A DNA stretch of 64,000 bases from Bacteroidales bacterium. Its GTDB lineage: Bacteria; Bacteroidota; Bacteroidia; Bacteroidales; UBA7332. The DNA lies in assembly GCA_028687995.1 (NCBI GenBank), contig JAQTZA010000008.1, positions 1 to 64,000 of the forward strand, read 5' to 3'. How positions within the stretch are numbered: position 1 is the stretch's first letter; each line of letters begins with the position of its first letter. Positions 17,026 to 25,469 of the stretch are shown one piece after another. Both the position numbers and the translations under genes were made by a program. The notes under the pieces are model-generated. The model made no database searches. It was not told where the DNA came from and was given only the letters and a program-made list of their open reading frames with translations.

Positions 17026-18120
17026 ATGAAAATAAGTGAAATTACATCAGCAATAGAATTGTTTGCGCCACTAGCATTGCAAGAAAATTACGACAATTCG
17101 GGCATTCAATTGGGTAATCTTCAATCCGAGACCGAGTCGGCCTTAATATGCATTGATGTAACCGAGGAGGTAATTGACGAGGCAATTGCGCTGAATTCGA
17201 AGTTGATTATTTCGCATCATCCATTGATTTTCAAAGGATTAAAATCTATCACAGGAAAAGATTATATCGAACGATGCGTGGTGAAAGCCATAAAAAATGA
17301 CATCACCATCTATACGGCTCACACCAATCTCGACAATGCATGGGGCGGTGTAAGTTTCAAAATGGCCGAAAAACTGGGTTTAACAAACGTTTGTGTTCTT
17401 TCAGAATTATCGGATAGCTTACTTAAATTAATCACTTTCGTACCCAACAAAAACCTCGAAAAAGTGCGAAATTCGCTGTTTGAAGCAGGAGCTGGTCATA
17501 TTGGTAATTACGACCAATGTAGTTATCAATCAGAAGGTTACGGAACGTTTAGAGCAGGAGAGGGGAGTACTCCTTTTTGCGGTGAAATTAATGAACTCCA
17601 CTCTGAAAATGAAATTAGATTAGAAGTAATTCTGCCAGTTAACCTAAAAAGCAAAGCGATAAAAGCACTCTACGATTCTCATCCTTACGAAGAACCAGCT
17701 TTTGATTTAATTCCTCTCATGAACGATTTTGCAAGAGCAGGAGCTGGTGTTGTAGGTGAATTGCCCGAATCGATGACAGAAATTGACTTTCTTAAAAAAA
17801 TTAAAATTGATTTTAAGGTTGAAGGATTGAAATTTTCGCCATTGTTGAATAAATCTGTGCGCAAAATTGCATTGTGTGGTGGGAGTGGAGCATTCCTTAT
17901 TGGCAATGCCTTGCGTGCCAGTGCAGATGCTTATATAACTGGAGATATTAAGTATCACGACTTTTTTAATCACAACGAATCCATTTTGCTGGTCGATGCA
18001 GGACATTATGAGTCGGAACAGTACACAATTGAGCTAATTTGTGAGATTATTCAGAAAAAATTTGCTACATTTGCCGTTCATTTCACGAAATGTAAAACCA
18101 ATCAGATAAATTACTTATAA
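17026..18120 (+). CDS. Nif3-like dinuclear metal centre protein (YqfO type)
   Basis: The start MKISEITSAIE gives 364 residues, normal for the Bacteroidota form; the longer frame overlaps the DUF2237 gene. The two halves of the NIF3 fold are interrupted by a ~100-residue insert (about 125-225) like the CutA/PII-type insert of YqfO. Metal-site residues are visible in IISHHPLIF (about 63-71) and, near the C-terminus, in DAGHYESE (about 325-332). The family forms hexamers with a dinuclear metal site; its substrate is unresolved. The next gene, a zinc-ribbon coiled-coil protein, is its usual partner in this phylum and starts 5 bases after its stop. Confidence 0.92.
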   Translation: MKISEITSAIELFAPLALQENYDNSGIQLGNLQSETESALICIDVTEEVIDEAIALNSKLIISHHPLIFKGLKSITGKDYIERCVVKAIKNDITIYTAHTNLDNAWGGVSFKMAEKLGLTNVCVLSELSDSLLKLITFVPNKNLEKVRNSLFEAGAGHIGNYDQCSYQSEGYGTFRAGEGSTPFCGEINELHSENEIRLEVILPVNLKSKAIKALYDSHPYEEPAFDLIPLMNDFARAGAGVVGELPESMTEIDFLKKIKIDFKVEGLKFSPLLNKSVRKIALCGGSGAFLIGNALRASADAYITGDIKYHDFFNHNESILLVDAGHYESEQYTIELICEIIQKKFATFAVHFTKCKTNQINYL

Positions 18121-18124
18121 TTGT

Positions 18125-18898
18125 ATGGCTACTACAAAAGCAAAAGTGGAGACACCGACTAAAGAAATGACAGTGGAAGAAAAACTTCAAGCACTGTTCG
18201 AATTACAAACCATACTTTCTGAAATCGACAGAATCAAAACATTAAGAGGCGAGTTGCCACTTGAAGTTCAAGATTTGGAAGACGAAGTGGCCGGTTTGGA
18301 AACACGTATCCAAAACTACAAAACAGAAATTGAAGAGATAGAAACAAATCTTTCTGCTAAAAAAATAGAAATTGCTGGAGCAAAAGATTTGATTGAAAAG
18401 TACAAGTCTCAACAGGATAATGTTCGCAACAACCGTGAGTTTGATTTCCTTTCAAAAGAGATGGAATTTCAAACACTTGAAATAGAGTTGTGCGAAAAAC
18501 GTATTCGTGAATTTACAGTTACGGCTAAAACCAAAACAGATGAACTTGCAGCAAGCAAAGAGATTCTTGAAGATAAGAAAGCGGATTTAGAATCTAAGAA
18601 AAGTGAATTAGATGATATCGTTGCAGAAACAAAACAAGATGAAGAACGTTTGCGCAACAAAGTAAAGAAATTAGAATCAAACATTGACCCACGCTTACAC
18701 ACTGCATTCAAACGTATTCGTAAAAATGCTCGTAATGGTTTGGCTGTTGTTTATATTCAACGCGATGCTTGTGGAGGTTGCTTCAACAAGATTCCACCAC
18801 AAAAACAGATGGATGTGAAACTTCGCAAGAAAATTATTGTTTGTGAGTATTGTGGACGAGTAATGATTGATCCTGAACTCGCTGGAGTTGTAGAATAG
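18125..18898 (+). CDS. Coiled-coil protein with C4 zinc ribbon (CdsZ/zf-RING_7 family)
   Basis: This 257-residue protein is mostly a long antiparallel coiled coil (about residues 15-190) rich in Glu and Lys, ending in a C4-type zinc ribbon: CGGC (about 218-221) and CEYC (about 240-243). Homologues are widespread next to Nif3-like genes. Some have been linked to nucleic-acid binding; that is family knowledge, not shown here. Five bases separate it from the Nif3-like gene, so they are translationally linked and probably functionally linked. A terminator follows. Confidence 0.9.
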   Translation: MATTKAKVETPTKEMTVEEKLQALFELQTILSEIDRIKTLRGELPLEVQDLEDEVAGLETRIQNYKTEIEEIETNLSAKKIEIAGAKDLIEKYKSQQDNVRNNREFDFLSKEMEFQTLEIELCEKRIREFTVTAKTKTDELAASKEILEDKKADLESKKSELDDIVAETKQDEERLRNKVKKLESNIDPRLHTAFKRIRKNARNGLAVVYIQRDACGGCFNKIPPQKQMDVKLRKKIIVCEYCGRVMIDPELAGVVE

Positions 18899-18918
18899 TC
18901 TACAGATATTTATGATTT

Positions 18919-18960
18919 AAAAGCGGGAATGTTTCTTTATAGAAGTGTTCCCGCTTTTAT
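18919..18960. terminator. Bidirectional terminator
   Basis: AAAAGCGGGAA and TTCCCGCTTTT form a perfect 11-bp stem with an 18-nt loop and A/T runs on the flanks, between two converging genes; it overlaps the stop codon of the minus-strand one. Confidence 0.85.
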
Positions 18961-19409
18961 ATAATAGATTCATATAGAGGAATTTCTGAAAGGAACGTAG
19001 TTTTATTTAGGGTGTAGTCGATATGACAACAATAGTGAACAAGTCCATTACTGACAATTAAGTAAGGTACTTTGAAAACAATGTTGTAGCGACTAATTTG
19101 ATCAAATACAGCTTGAGTGATTTCTATCTCGGGAGCTTTATATTCAACAATTACCAAAGGATTAAAATTTCGATCGTAAATTACTGAATCACAACGCTTT
19201 GAAGTATTGTTTAGTTTTATCGATATTTCATTAGCAATCAGAGATTTAGGATAGTTTTTATCAGAAATTAAGAAGTAAATAAAGTGCTGTCTAACCCATT
19301 CTTCAGGAGTTAAAGCCACATATTTCTTTCTTATTTCGTCAAAAATTGCTAATTTTCCATCAGATTCCCTGATTTTAAACTCTTTTGATGGTAGATTTAA
19401 TCTTAACAT
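18957..19409 (-). CDS. Orphan HsdR N-terminal-type nuclease domain protein
   Basis: The 150-residue product is a stand-alone version of the type I restriction enzyme R-subunit N-terminal domain. The PD-(D/E)xK-like core is visible as RCDSVIYDRNFNPLVIVEYKAP (about residues 72-93: Asp74 and the E-Y-K triad), preceded by PEEWVRQHFIYFLI. No helicase domain, and no methylase or specificity gene, is nearby, so it is not a restriction system. Its position beside holA and amn is a conserved one in Bacteroidota as far as I recall. It may process DNA ends; that is inference. A minus-strand promoter-like pair (TTG, 19, TACTTTTG) lies at 19480-19509. Confidence 0.85.
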   Translation of the reverse strand: MLRLNLPSKEFKIRESDGKLAIFDEIRKKYVALTPEEWVRQHFIYFLISDKNYPKSLIANEISIKLNNTSKRCDSVIYDRNFNPLVIVEYKAPEIEITQAVFDQISRYNIVFKVPYLIVSNGLVHYCCHIDYTLNKTTFLSEIPLYESII

Positions 19410-19494
19410 TTTGTATTTTTGCGGATTGATTAATTAAATTTAATAAAAATATTGATTTATGAAAATTGATATTGATTTACAAAAGTAGAGAAAT

Positions 19495-20265
19495 ATGAAG
19501 ACAAAACAAGAGATAGTAGAAAATTGGCTTCCACGTTACACTGGACGAAAACTTGAAGAGTTTACTGAATACATTTTATTGACAAATTTCAATAAATATG
19601 TTGAAATTTTTGCTGAGCATTTTAATGTTCCATTTTTTAAAGATGTAAACATGCCAAATGCAATCGCCGATGGAGTGATGATAATCAATTTTGGAATGGG
19701 AACCGCCAATGCTGCTAGTATTATGGATTTACTAACTGCAGTTGATCCTAAAGCCGTTCTTTTTCTAGGAAAATGTGGAGGACTAAAAAAAATTAATCAA
19801 TTAGGCGATTTCATTTTACCTATAGCAGCAATTCGAGGAGAAGGAACTTCCGATTTGTATTTGCCCGCTGAAGTGCCTGCACTACCTGCATTTAGCCTTC
19901 AACGTGCAGTTTCGACTACAGTACGTAACCACGAGAGAGATTACTGGACAGGAACTGTCTATACTACAAATCGTAGGGTGTGGGAACATGACGATAAATT
20001 CAAAGAATATTTGAGAATGACACGATGCATGGGCATTGATATGGAAACTGCAACTTTATTCACTGTTGGATTTTTCAATGAAATACCAACTGGCGCTCTG
20101 CTTTTGGTCACTGATCAACCGATGGTATCTGAAGGAGTAAAAACAGAACAAAGCGATAAAATTGTGAATGAGACATTTGTTAAAGATCATGTTCTTATTG
20201 GAATAGAATCATTGGGTATGTTACTTGAAAACCGTAAGACTGTAAAACACCTAAGATTCGATTAG
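19495..20265 (+). CDS. amn: AMP nucleosidase
   Basis: This 256-residue member of the PNP/UDP phosphorylase superfamily is the short form found in Bacteroidota: MADGVMIINFGMGTANAASIMDLL supplies the family's glycine-rich phosphate-binding strand, FLGKCGGLKK the ribose site, and MGIDMETATLF (about 182-192) the purine-site Asp/Glu. It hydrolyses AMP to adenine and ribose 5-phosphate, adjusting the adenylate pool. It is transcribed with holA, which begins 8 bases after its stop. A TATTTTTG element at 19414-19421 could be its -7. Confidence 0.88.
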   Translation: MKTKQEIVENWLPRYTGRKLEEFTEYILLTNFNKYVEIFAEHFNVPFFKDVNMPNAIADGVMIINFGMGTANAASIMDLLTAVDPKAVLFLGKCGGLKKINQLGDFILPIAAIRGEGTSDLYLPAEVPALPAFSLQRAVSTTVRNHERDYWTGTVYTTNRRVWEHDDKFKEYLRMTRCMGIDMETATLFTVGFFNEIPTGALLLVTDQPMVSEGVKTEQSDKIVNETFVKDHVLIGIESLGMLLENRKTVKHLRFD

Positions 20266-20272
20266 AAAAAAT

Positions 20273-21289
20273 ATGGCACGTAAACTGACCTACGAAAATA
20301 TTATTGAACAAATTTCACGTAAAGATTTTGCACCTGTTTATTTATTAATGGGAGAGGAGTCATATTTTATAGATCTCATTACCGATGCAATTTTAAAAAA
20401 TGCATTAGATGATTCCGAGCGTGATTTTAATGAAATAATTCGTTATGGGTCAGATATTACTTACGATGCTATTATAAATGAAGCAAAATTCTATCCTACA
20501 TTTTCTCAATATCGTGTTGTTGTCATCAAAGAAGCGCAAGACGTAAAAAAAATCGAGGAATTGGTTTCTTACGTTACTCATTTTGTTCCATCTACCATTT
20601 TAGTTTTGAATTACAAAAATGGTACAATTGATGGACGAAAAAAGATAATTGCAGAGATTGATCGAGTTGGAGTTATCTTCGAATCTAAAAAGTTATATGA
20701 TAATCAAATTCCAGCCTGGATATCCGAATACACATTAAAAAAGGGTGGGAGAATTGAACCCAAAGCTAGCATTATGTTGGCAGATTTCATTGGACAAGAT
20801 CTTAACCGAATTGTGGGTGAAATTGATAAGCTTTGGATAACAATGCCCGCTGGTCAAAATATAATTACACCCGATCTTGTTGAACGAAATATTGGAGTAA
20901 GTAAGGAATTCAATAATTTTGAATTCTTAAATGCTATCATCGCAAAAGATGTTACTAGATCGAACCGTATCGCAAATTATTTTGACAAAAATCCCAAAAG
21001 CAATCCAATTATTCTATCTCTAATTGTCCTGAACAATTATTTCAGTAATTTGATGCTCTGTCACTACCTTCCTCGTAAAGATGAAACAAGCGTAATGCAA
21101 GGACTTAGAATTCCAATTTTCCAAGCAAAAAACTACACATTTGGATTGCGTAATTACTCAGCTCTTAAAACGATGGAGATTATTTCACTGATACGGAAAT
21201 ATGATGCCAAAGCAAAAGGAGTAGGGAGTAATAACATTCCCGATGGTGAACTATTAAGAGAATTAGTTTTTAAAATTCTTCATAATTAG
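20273..21289 (+). CDS. holA: DNA polymerase III delta subunit
   Basis: The 338-residue protein fits HolA in length and pattern: the N-terminal RecA-like domain begins YENIIEQISRKDFAPVYLLMGEESYFIDLI (clamp-loader beta-opening subunit; no functional P-loop is expected) and the C-terminal helical oligomerisation domain ends in GELLRELVFKI. It is the wrench that opens the sliding clamp within the clamp loader. It follows amn after 7 bases, an arrangement that I recall in other Bacteroidota. The AT-rich palindrome region begins right after it. Confidence 0.9.
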   Translation: MARKLTYENIIEQISRKDFAPVYLLMGEESYFIDLITDAILKNALDDSERDFNEIIRYGSDITYDAIINEAKFYPTFSQYRVVVIKEAQDVKKIEELVSYVTHFVPSTILVLNYKNGTIDGRKKIIAEIDRVGVIFESKKLYDNQIPAWISEYTLKKGGRIEPKASIMLADFIGQDLNRIVGEIDKLWITMPAGQNIITPDLVERNIGVSKEFNNFEFLNAIIAKDVTRSNRIANYFDKNPKSNPIILSLIVLNNYFSNLMLCHYLPRKDETSVMQGLRIPIFQAKNYTFGLRNYSALKTMEIISLIRKYDAKAKGVGSNNIPDGELLRELVFKILHN

Positions 21290-21400
21290 TTTTTATCTTT
21301 TCTCCAGTTTTCTACTATCAAATTAAATTTGCCATTTGTCAACCTATCTATCTGATACGTAGATAGTTGTTAATATTTCTAATCTTCTAGAATCTACTAT

Positions 21401-21541
21401 TTACAAATCTATTAGATAATGTGCGCAAAGATCACATTTATACTCAATTTGCATACAGGAATCATCATTTACGTAATCTTCACATCTTCTTTTTTCTGTT
21501 TCTTCATAATCGTATAAAAAGTCATCATCAATACAATTCAT
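21401..21541 (-). CDS. Possible 46-residue acidic cysteine-containing protein
   Basis: A clean ATG-to-TAA frame encodes MNCIDDDFLYDYEET followed by an acidic, Cys-containing chain ending in KCDLCAHYLIDL. Four or five cysteines are present (3, 20, 29, 36, 39), the last two as CxxC. No similar family comes to mind. It is in the middle of an 818-bp region without other genes. Its start lies 29 bases from a TTACATTTGTAA motif that is also repeated before the XRE gene. This shared motif is the main argument for its being real and regulated; the short length is the main argument against. Confidence 0.35.
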   Translation of the reverse strand: MNCIDDDFLYDYEETEKRRCEDYVNDDSCMQIEYKCDLCAHYLIDL

Positions 21542-21570
21542 TTTTGTATAAATATACAGCTTGCATTTAT

Positions 21571-21640
21571 TTACATTTGTAAGTCAATGTATCGGTTATA
21601 CACAAACATATACGAGCGATATGTTTATTTACAAATGTAA
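21571..21640. repeat. Nested inverted repeats (TTACATTTGTAA / TTACAAATGTAA)
   Basis: TTACATTTGTAA at 21571-21582 and its exact reverse complement TTACAAATGTAA at 21629-21640 bracket a second perfect inverted repeat, AAACATAT (21604-21611) with ATATGTTT (21619-21626). Another palindrome, AACTAAT with ATTAGTT, follows at 21639-21654. Each 12-bp box is itself nearly palindromic, fitting dimer binding. It sits between the small minus-strand ORF and the XRE gene. Confidence 0.7.
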
Positions 21641-21654
21641 CTAATGAATTAGTT

Positions 21655-21989
21655 GTATAATTGCATCTCGAAATAATACAAATATATAGAAGTGTGATCC
21701 GTTAGCATTGACATGATAACAGATATTTATACAATAATATTTATTCATATATACCTAATAATCAAATAATTATACTATTTATATAAGCTATTAATTTAAT
21801 GAAATTACAATACGGGAGCAACTATATTCTAAAAATCATATTTAAAGAGGCAATAAATTACATATAATCATATATTAATCAATTAGTTATATAGATTTTA
21901 TGAATTTATTGTTTTGTGTATTTGTGCTGCCTAAGCACAGGCTATAATTTGAGATGTATATATGCTTTAAAATTACATTATCGATCATT
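21655..21989. other. AT-rich gene-free stretch with one hairpin
   Basis: No gene is supported on either strand. A 6-bp perfect stem TGTGCT/AGCACA with loop GCCTA lies at 21923-21939, the only GC-containing structured element. The rest is AT-rich sequence. Confidence 0.45.
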
Positions 21990-22076
21990 CACATTTGTAA
22001 TCATAATTCATGCGCGCCATTATACAAATGTTTTAATACATTTGTTTTTATTCAATGTAACTATTTGTTATATTTG
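21990..22076. promoter_or_regulatory. Cluster of ACATTTGT-like boxes before the XRE gene
   Basis: CACATTTGTAAT (21990-22001), then ACAAATG (22024-22030) facing CATTTGT (22039-22045), then TATATTTG (22069-22076), an exact TAnnTTTG element. The first two boxes repeat the motif of 21571-21640. Such clustered copies of one word around a helix-turn-helix gene suggest an autoregulatory operator. Another ACACAAATG overlaps the ATG itself. Confidence 0.55.
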
Positions 22077-22107
22077 TAAACTATTATAAAATTGAATCTT
22101 TACACAA

Positions 22108-22539
22108 ATGTTGAGTCGAATCCAAAAACTATTAGATGAAAAAAAGCTTACAGTAAGTTCATTAGCGGACGAAATCGGTGTGAAGCGACCTACAATGACA
22201 CATACATTAACTGGAAGGAATAACCCCAGCCTAGATATCATTACCAAAATTCTAGAAAGATTTACAGACGTCAGCTCTGACTGGCTCCTACTAGGCAATG
22301 GCACTATGTATAAATCAAATGTTCCAATTCAAAAAGAGTTATTCGAAGATTTGCCTGAATATAAACCTGCTTCAAATGAGCAAATTCTTTCCGAAAAGCA
22401 ACTTCCTCAAATAAATGAAGCAGAAATTAGAACAATAATCTCTACCACAAGCCAGCGGAAGATTGATAAGATATTATTATTTTATTCAGATAAATCTTAT
22501 GAAACATTTATACCTGAATCAGAGAAAAAAAGTGATTGA
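22108..22539 (+). CDS. XRE-family helix-turn-helix regulator
   Basis: The 143-residue protein begins with an HTH_3 domain (residues 5-62; recognition part VKRPTMTHTLTGRNNPSLDIITKIL). The middle ~50 residues are a variable, proline- and glutamate-rich linker. The C-terminal ~25 residues (RKIDKILLFYSDKSYETFIPES) match a motif seen in many Bacteroidota XRE proteins. It resembles phage-repressor or antitoxin-type regulators, but no phage gene or toxin lies beside it. The repeated ACATTTGT boxes upstream fit self-control. Its target beyond itself is unknown; the small ORF at 21401-21541 is a candidate. It is followed after about 85 nt by pyrK, with its own promoter. Confidence 0.82.
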   Translation: MLSRIQKLLDEKKLTVSSLADEIGVKRPTMTHTLTGRNNPSLDIITKILERFTDVSSDWLLLGNGTMYKSNVPIQKELFEDLPEYKPASNEQILSEKQLPQINEAEIRTIISTTSQRKIDKILLFYSDKSYETFIPESEKKSD

Positions 22540-22589
22540 AAGGGCAGATTTTATGCCGTTATGATTTTACATGTTGGCAGATTTTCCCG

Positions 22590-22597
22590 TATCTTTG
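22590..22597 (+). promoter_or_regulatory. -7 element for pyrK
   Basis: TATCTTTG is an exact TAnnTTTG, 27 bases before the pyrK ATG. No matching TTG at 19-20 bases was found, so I am moderately confident only. It argues against any start codon upstream of it. Confidence 0.5.
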
Positions 22598-22624
22598 CAC
22601 CTAAATTCAAATGAGGAAAATCGA

Positions 22625-23401
22625 ATGAGAAAATTTGTTGCTGATTTCACTGTAACAGACAATATTGCATTAAATGCAAACTACTTTTTGTTAAAGTTGA
22701 CATCTGTTGAGAAGTTACCAGAAATGCTACCTGGACAATTTGTCGAAGTCAAAGTGGATGGCTCTCCCACAACCTTTCTTCGCCGTCCCATCTCTATAAA
22801 CAACATTATTGAAGAGCGTAATGAGCTTTGGTTGTTAATTCAAACTATTGGTGACGGAACAAGAACGCTCTCAGCTTTAAAATCAGGAGATTTGCTGAAT
22901 CTCATACTTCCTTTAGGGAACTCTTTTACACTTCCTGAAAACCCCTCCAAATCAGTCTTATTGATTGGTGGTGGTGTTGGTACTGCACCGATGCTTTTCT
23001 GGGGAAAGTACTTAAAGAACAGAGGCTTTGAGCCTAATTTTCTATTAGGAGCTCGCTCATCCAAAGATCTTTTGCAACTTGAAGAGTTTGATAAATACGG
23101 TACTGTTTTTACGACTACTGAAGATGGAAGCGCAGGAGAAAAAGGCTTTGTAACGCAACATACGATACTTCAAACGAAATCTTTCGACTTTATTTATACC
23201 TGTGGGCCAAAACCAATGATGCTTGCTGTTGCAGTCTATGCGAAATCCAAGAATATTTCTTGTGAAGTTTCACTCGAAAATACGATGGCTTGTGGGTTTG
23301 GAGTATGTCTTTGTTGTGTAGAAAACACGATTAATGGCAATGTATGTGTGTGTACTGAAGGTCCAATTTTTAATATTAATGAATTGAAATGGCAGATTTA
23401 A
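22625..23401 (+). CDS. pyrK: Dihydroorotate dehydrogenase electron-transfer subunit
   Basis: The start [13 protein letters not shown] gives 258 residues; the open frame extends 18 codons further but through the promoter element. The ferredoxin-NADP reductase fold is clear: FAD site RRPISINN (about 55-62), NAD site [10 protein letters not shown] (about 115-124), and the C-terminal 2Fe-2S motif with cysteines in [11 protein letters not shown] (about 221-231) and NVCVCTEG. It passes electrons from dihydroorotate to NAD in the PyrDB-PyrK complex, the fourth step of de novo pyrimidine synthesis. The stop overlaps the start of pyrD by 13 bases, so the two are translationally coupled. Confidence 0.95.
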   Translation: MRKFVADFTVTDNIALNANYFLLKLTSVEKLPEMLPGQFVEVKVDGSPTTFLRRPISINNIIEERNELWLLIQTIGDGTRTLSALKSGDLLNLILPLGNSFTLPENPSKSVLLIGGGVGTAPMLFWGKYLKNRGFEPNFLLGARSSKDLLQLEEFDKYGTVFTTTEDGSAGEKGFVTQHTILQTKSFDFIYTCGPKPMMLAVAVYAKSKNISCEVSLENTMACGFGVCLCCVENTINGNVCVCTEGPIFNINELKWQI

Positions 23402-24300
23402 GAGTAAAAATTGGGGGATTAGATTTGAAAAATCCAATTATGACGGCTTCTGGCACGTTTGGGTTTGGAGAAGAGTTTAACGACTTTTTCGATATTTCTA
23501 AATTAGGTGGATATGTTGTGAAAGGTACTACTTTTGAACCACGTCAAGGAAATGCCTATCCAAGAATGGCTGAGACTCCAGCAGGAATGCTTAATGCAGT
23601 TGGTTTACAAAACAAAGGTGTACACTATTTTGCAGATGTTATCTATCCACGAATAAAAGATATTGATTCCCACTTAGTTGTAAATGTGAATGGCTCAACC
23701 ATCGAAGATTATATTAAATGTACCGAGAAAGTTGCTGAATTAGAGCGTGTTACGGCTATTGAGTTAAATATATCTTGCCCAAATGTTAAGCAAGGTGGAA
23801 TGTCATTTGGTGTGTGCGCTACCAGTGCATCTGAAGTTGTAAAAGCTGTTCGCAAAGTATATTCTAAAACACTGATTGTCAAGTTATCACCTAACGTAAC
23901 AGACATAACGGAGATTGCACGTGCTGCTGAAGCCGAAGGAGCCGATTCTGTATCATTGATCAATACACTTCTTGGAATGGCGATTGACGTAGAAAAACGC
24001 CGTCCACTATTATCAACTGTAACTGGAGGATTATCAGGTCCTTGCGTTAAACCAGTTGCATTAGCGATGGTTTGGAAGACTGCTAAAGCGGTAAAAATAC
24101 CAGTAGTTGGAATGGGAGGAATTATGGATTGGAAAGATGCAGTAGAATTTCTATTAGCTGGAGCATCTGCAGTACAGGTTGGAACAGCAAATTTCATCGA
24201 TCCGACTGTTTGTTTGAAAATAATTGATGGATTAAATGATTATTTAGATAGGCATAACTACTCATCTGTAAATGAGATAATTGGAGCTATAGGAGTTTAA
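23389..24300 (+). CDS. pyrD: Dihydroorotate dehydrogenase, class 1B catalytic subunit
   Basis: 303 residues, class 1B length. The FMN-barrel markers are present: [13 protein letters not shown] (about 19-31), the [15 protein letters not shown] motif, [13 protein letters not shown] (about 125-137) with Cys131 as the expected catalytic base, and [25 protein letters not shown] near the C-terminus for phosphate binding. It oxidises dihydroorotate to orotate and passes electrons to PyrK, encoded by the overlapping gene upstream. The class 1B type uses NAD+, in keeping with an anaerobic or facultative lifestyle. Confidence 0.96.
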   Translation: MADLRVKIGGLDLKNPIMTASGTFGFGEEFNDFFDISKLGGYVVKGTTFEPRQGNAYPRMAETPAGMLNAVGLQNKGVHYFADVIYPRIKDIDSHLVVNVNGSTIEDYIKCTEKVAELERVTAIELNISCPNVKQGGMSFGVCATSASEVVKAVRKVYSKTLIVKLSPNVTDITEIARAAEAEGADSVSLINTLLGMAIDVEKRRPLLSTVTGGLSGPCVKPVALAMVWKTAKAVKIPVVGMGGIMDWKDAVEFLLAGASAVQVGTANFIDPTVCLKIIDGLNDYLDRHNYSSVNEIIGAIGV

Positions 24301-24337
24301 GGAAGCTAAAAATACGTTAGTTAAAAAAATATATAAT

Positions 24338-24374
24338 ATTGGGTTGAAATTACAATGTTCATCCCAATTTTTTT
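24338..24374 (+). terminator. Probable terminator after pyrD
   Basis: ATTGGGTTGAA pairs with TTCATCCCAAT (one mismatch) and is followed by seven T. A weaker stem than the others here. Confidence 0.6.
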
Positions 24375-24427
24375 ATCTTTGAATAAAAATTAATTTTAAC
24401 AATTAATTAAGATTTATATACAAATTT

Positions 24428-25465
24428 ATGAAACGACTAATTCTTTTACATTTATCATTCCTTTTTATTCTTATAGCTGCTGCTCAGCCTCCTGCAAATT
24501 ATTATCAAAACGTGGATGGAAAAAATAAAGGCGCTCTCAAAACAGCGCTTTATACAATTATAAAAGGACACACCGATAAAGGATATGATGGACTTTATAC
24601 GACTTATTTGACTTCTGATGATATTTCTGGAAAAGTGTGGGATATGTATTCTACATGTACTTGGATTCAAGGTCAAAAAAAATGTGGAAATTATGCTAAC
24701 GTGTGCGATTGCTACAACAGAGAGCACTCGATTCCACAAAGCTGGTTTGGATCATCTTCGCCAATGGTGAGTGATGCGTTTCATATATATCCGACTGACG
24801 GAAAAGTGAATGGTCAAAGAAGTAATTTTCCTTATGGCGAATGCTCTTCGGGTAAAACTTTAGCCGGTGGAAAAGGTAGATTGGGAAGTTCCTCATTTTC
24901 AGGATATTCAGGTACTGTATTTGAACCAGATGATGAATACAAAGGTGACTTTGCTAGAACCTATTTTTACTTTGCCACTCGTTATGAAAATATAATGACT
25001 TCAATTGGAGGGGAATCATTTAATGGAACTGTTTACCCCGCCTTATCAACTTGGAGTCAAAGCTTATTCTTAAAATGGAGCAGACAAGATCCCGTAAGTA
25101 AAAAAGAATTGGATCGAAATAATGCAATTTATGCCATTCAACACAATAGAAATCCGTATATCGATTATCCAGAACTGGCCGAATTTATTTGGGGAACTAG
25201 ACAATCAGAATCATTCTCATTAGCAACTTCCATCGACAAAACTTTCTACATTCCTTCTGTTTTCTATTCTAATTCTGAATTAAATATTCAAGATTTACAG
25301 TCTGATGGAACTCTTTCAATATTTGATATGCAGGGGAAATTGGTGAAAAATATGACAATTTATGCAGGTGCTAATAAAATTCCAATTGAAATGAATTCTA
25401 TATTTATAGCAGTAATTACCACTAATAAAGGAACATATACAAAAAAAATAACTCCAAATTATTGA
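24428..25465 (+). CDS. Secreted endonuclease I family protein, copy 1
   Basis: 345 residues. An N-terminal signal peptide (about 1-19, ending AAA) is followed by the Endonuclease_I domain: NREHSIPQSWFG (about 98-109) carries the catalytic His, and SDAFHIYPTDGKVNGQRSNFPYGE (about 115-138) the metal-site region. The C-terminal ~75 residues (GTLSIFDMQGKLVKNM, ending TKKITPNY) look like a type-A T9SS sorting domain, so the nuclease is probably exported to the surface or medium. The likely role is degrading extracellular DNA for nutrients or defence against sticky DNA. The next gene is a paralogue in tandem, 4 bases after its stop. Confidence 0.88.
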   Translation: MKRLILLHLSFLFILIAAAQPPANYYQNVDGKNKGALKTALYTIIKGHTDKGYDGLYTTYLTSDDISGKVWDMYSTCTWIQGQKKCGNYANVCDCYNREHSIPQSWFGSSSPMVSDAFHIYPTDGKVNGQRSNFPYGECSSGKTLAGGKGRLGSSSFSGYSGTVFEPDDEYKGDFARTYFYFATRYENIMTSIGGESFNGTVYPALSTWSQSLFLKWSRQDPVSKKELDRNNAIYAIQHNRNPYIDYPELAEFIWGTRQSESFSLATSIDKTFYIPSVFYSNSELNIQDLQSDGTLSIFDMQGKLVKNMTIYAGANKIPIEMNSIFIAVITTNKGTYTKKITPNY

Positions 25466-25469
25466 TTCG

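Noticed and set aside
18957..19409. Restriction-modification system
   Set aside because: Only the HsdR N-terminal-type domain is present; no helicase, methylase or specificity gene is nearby.
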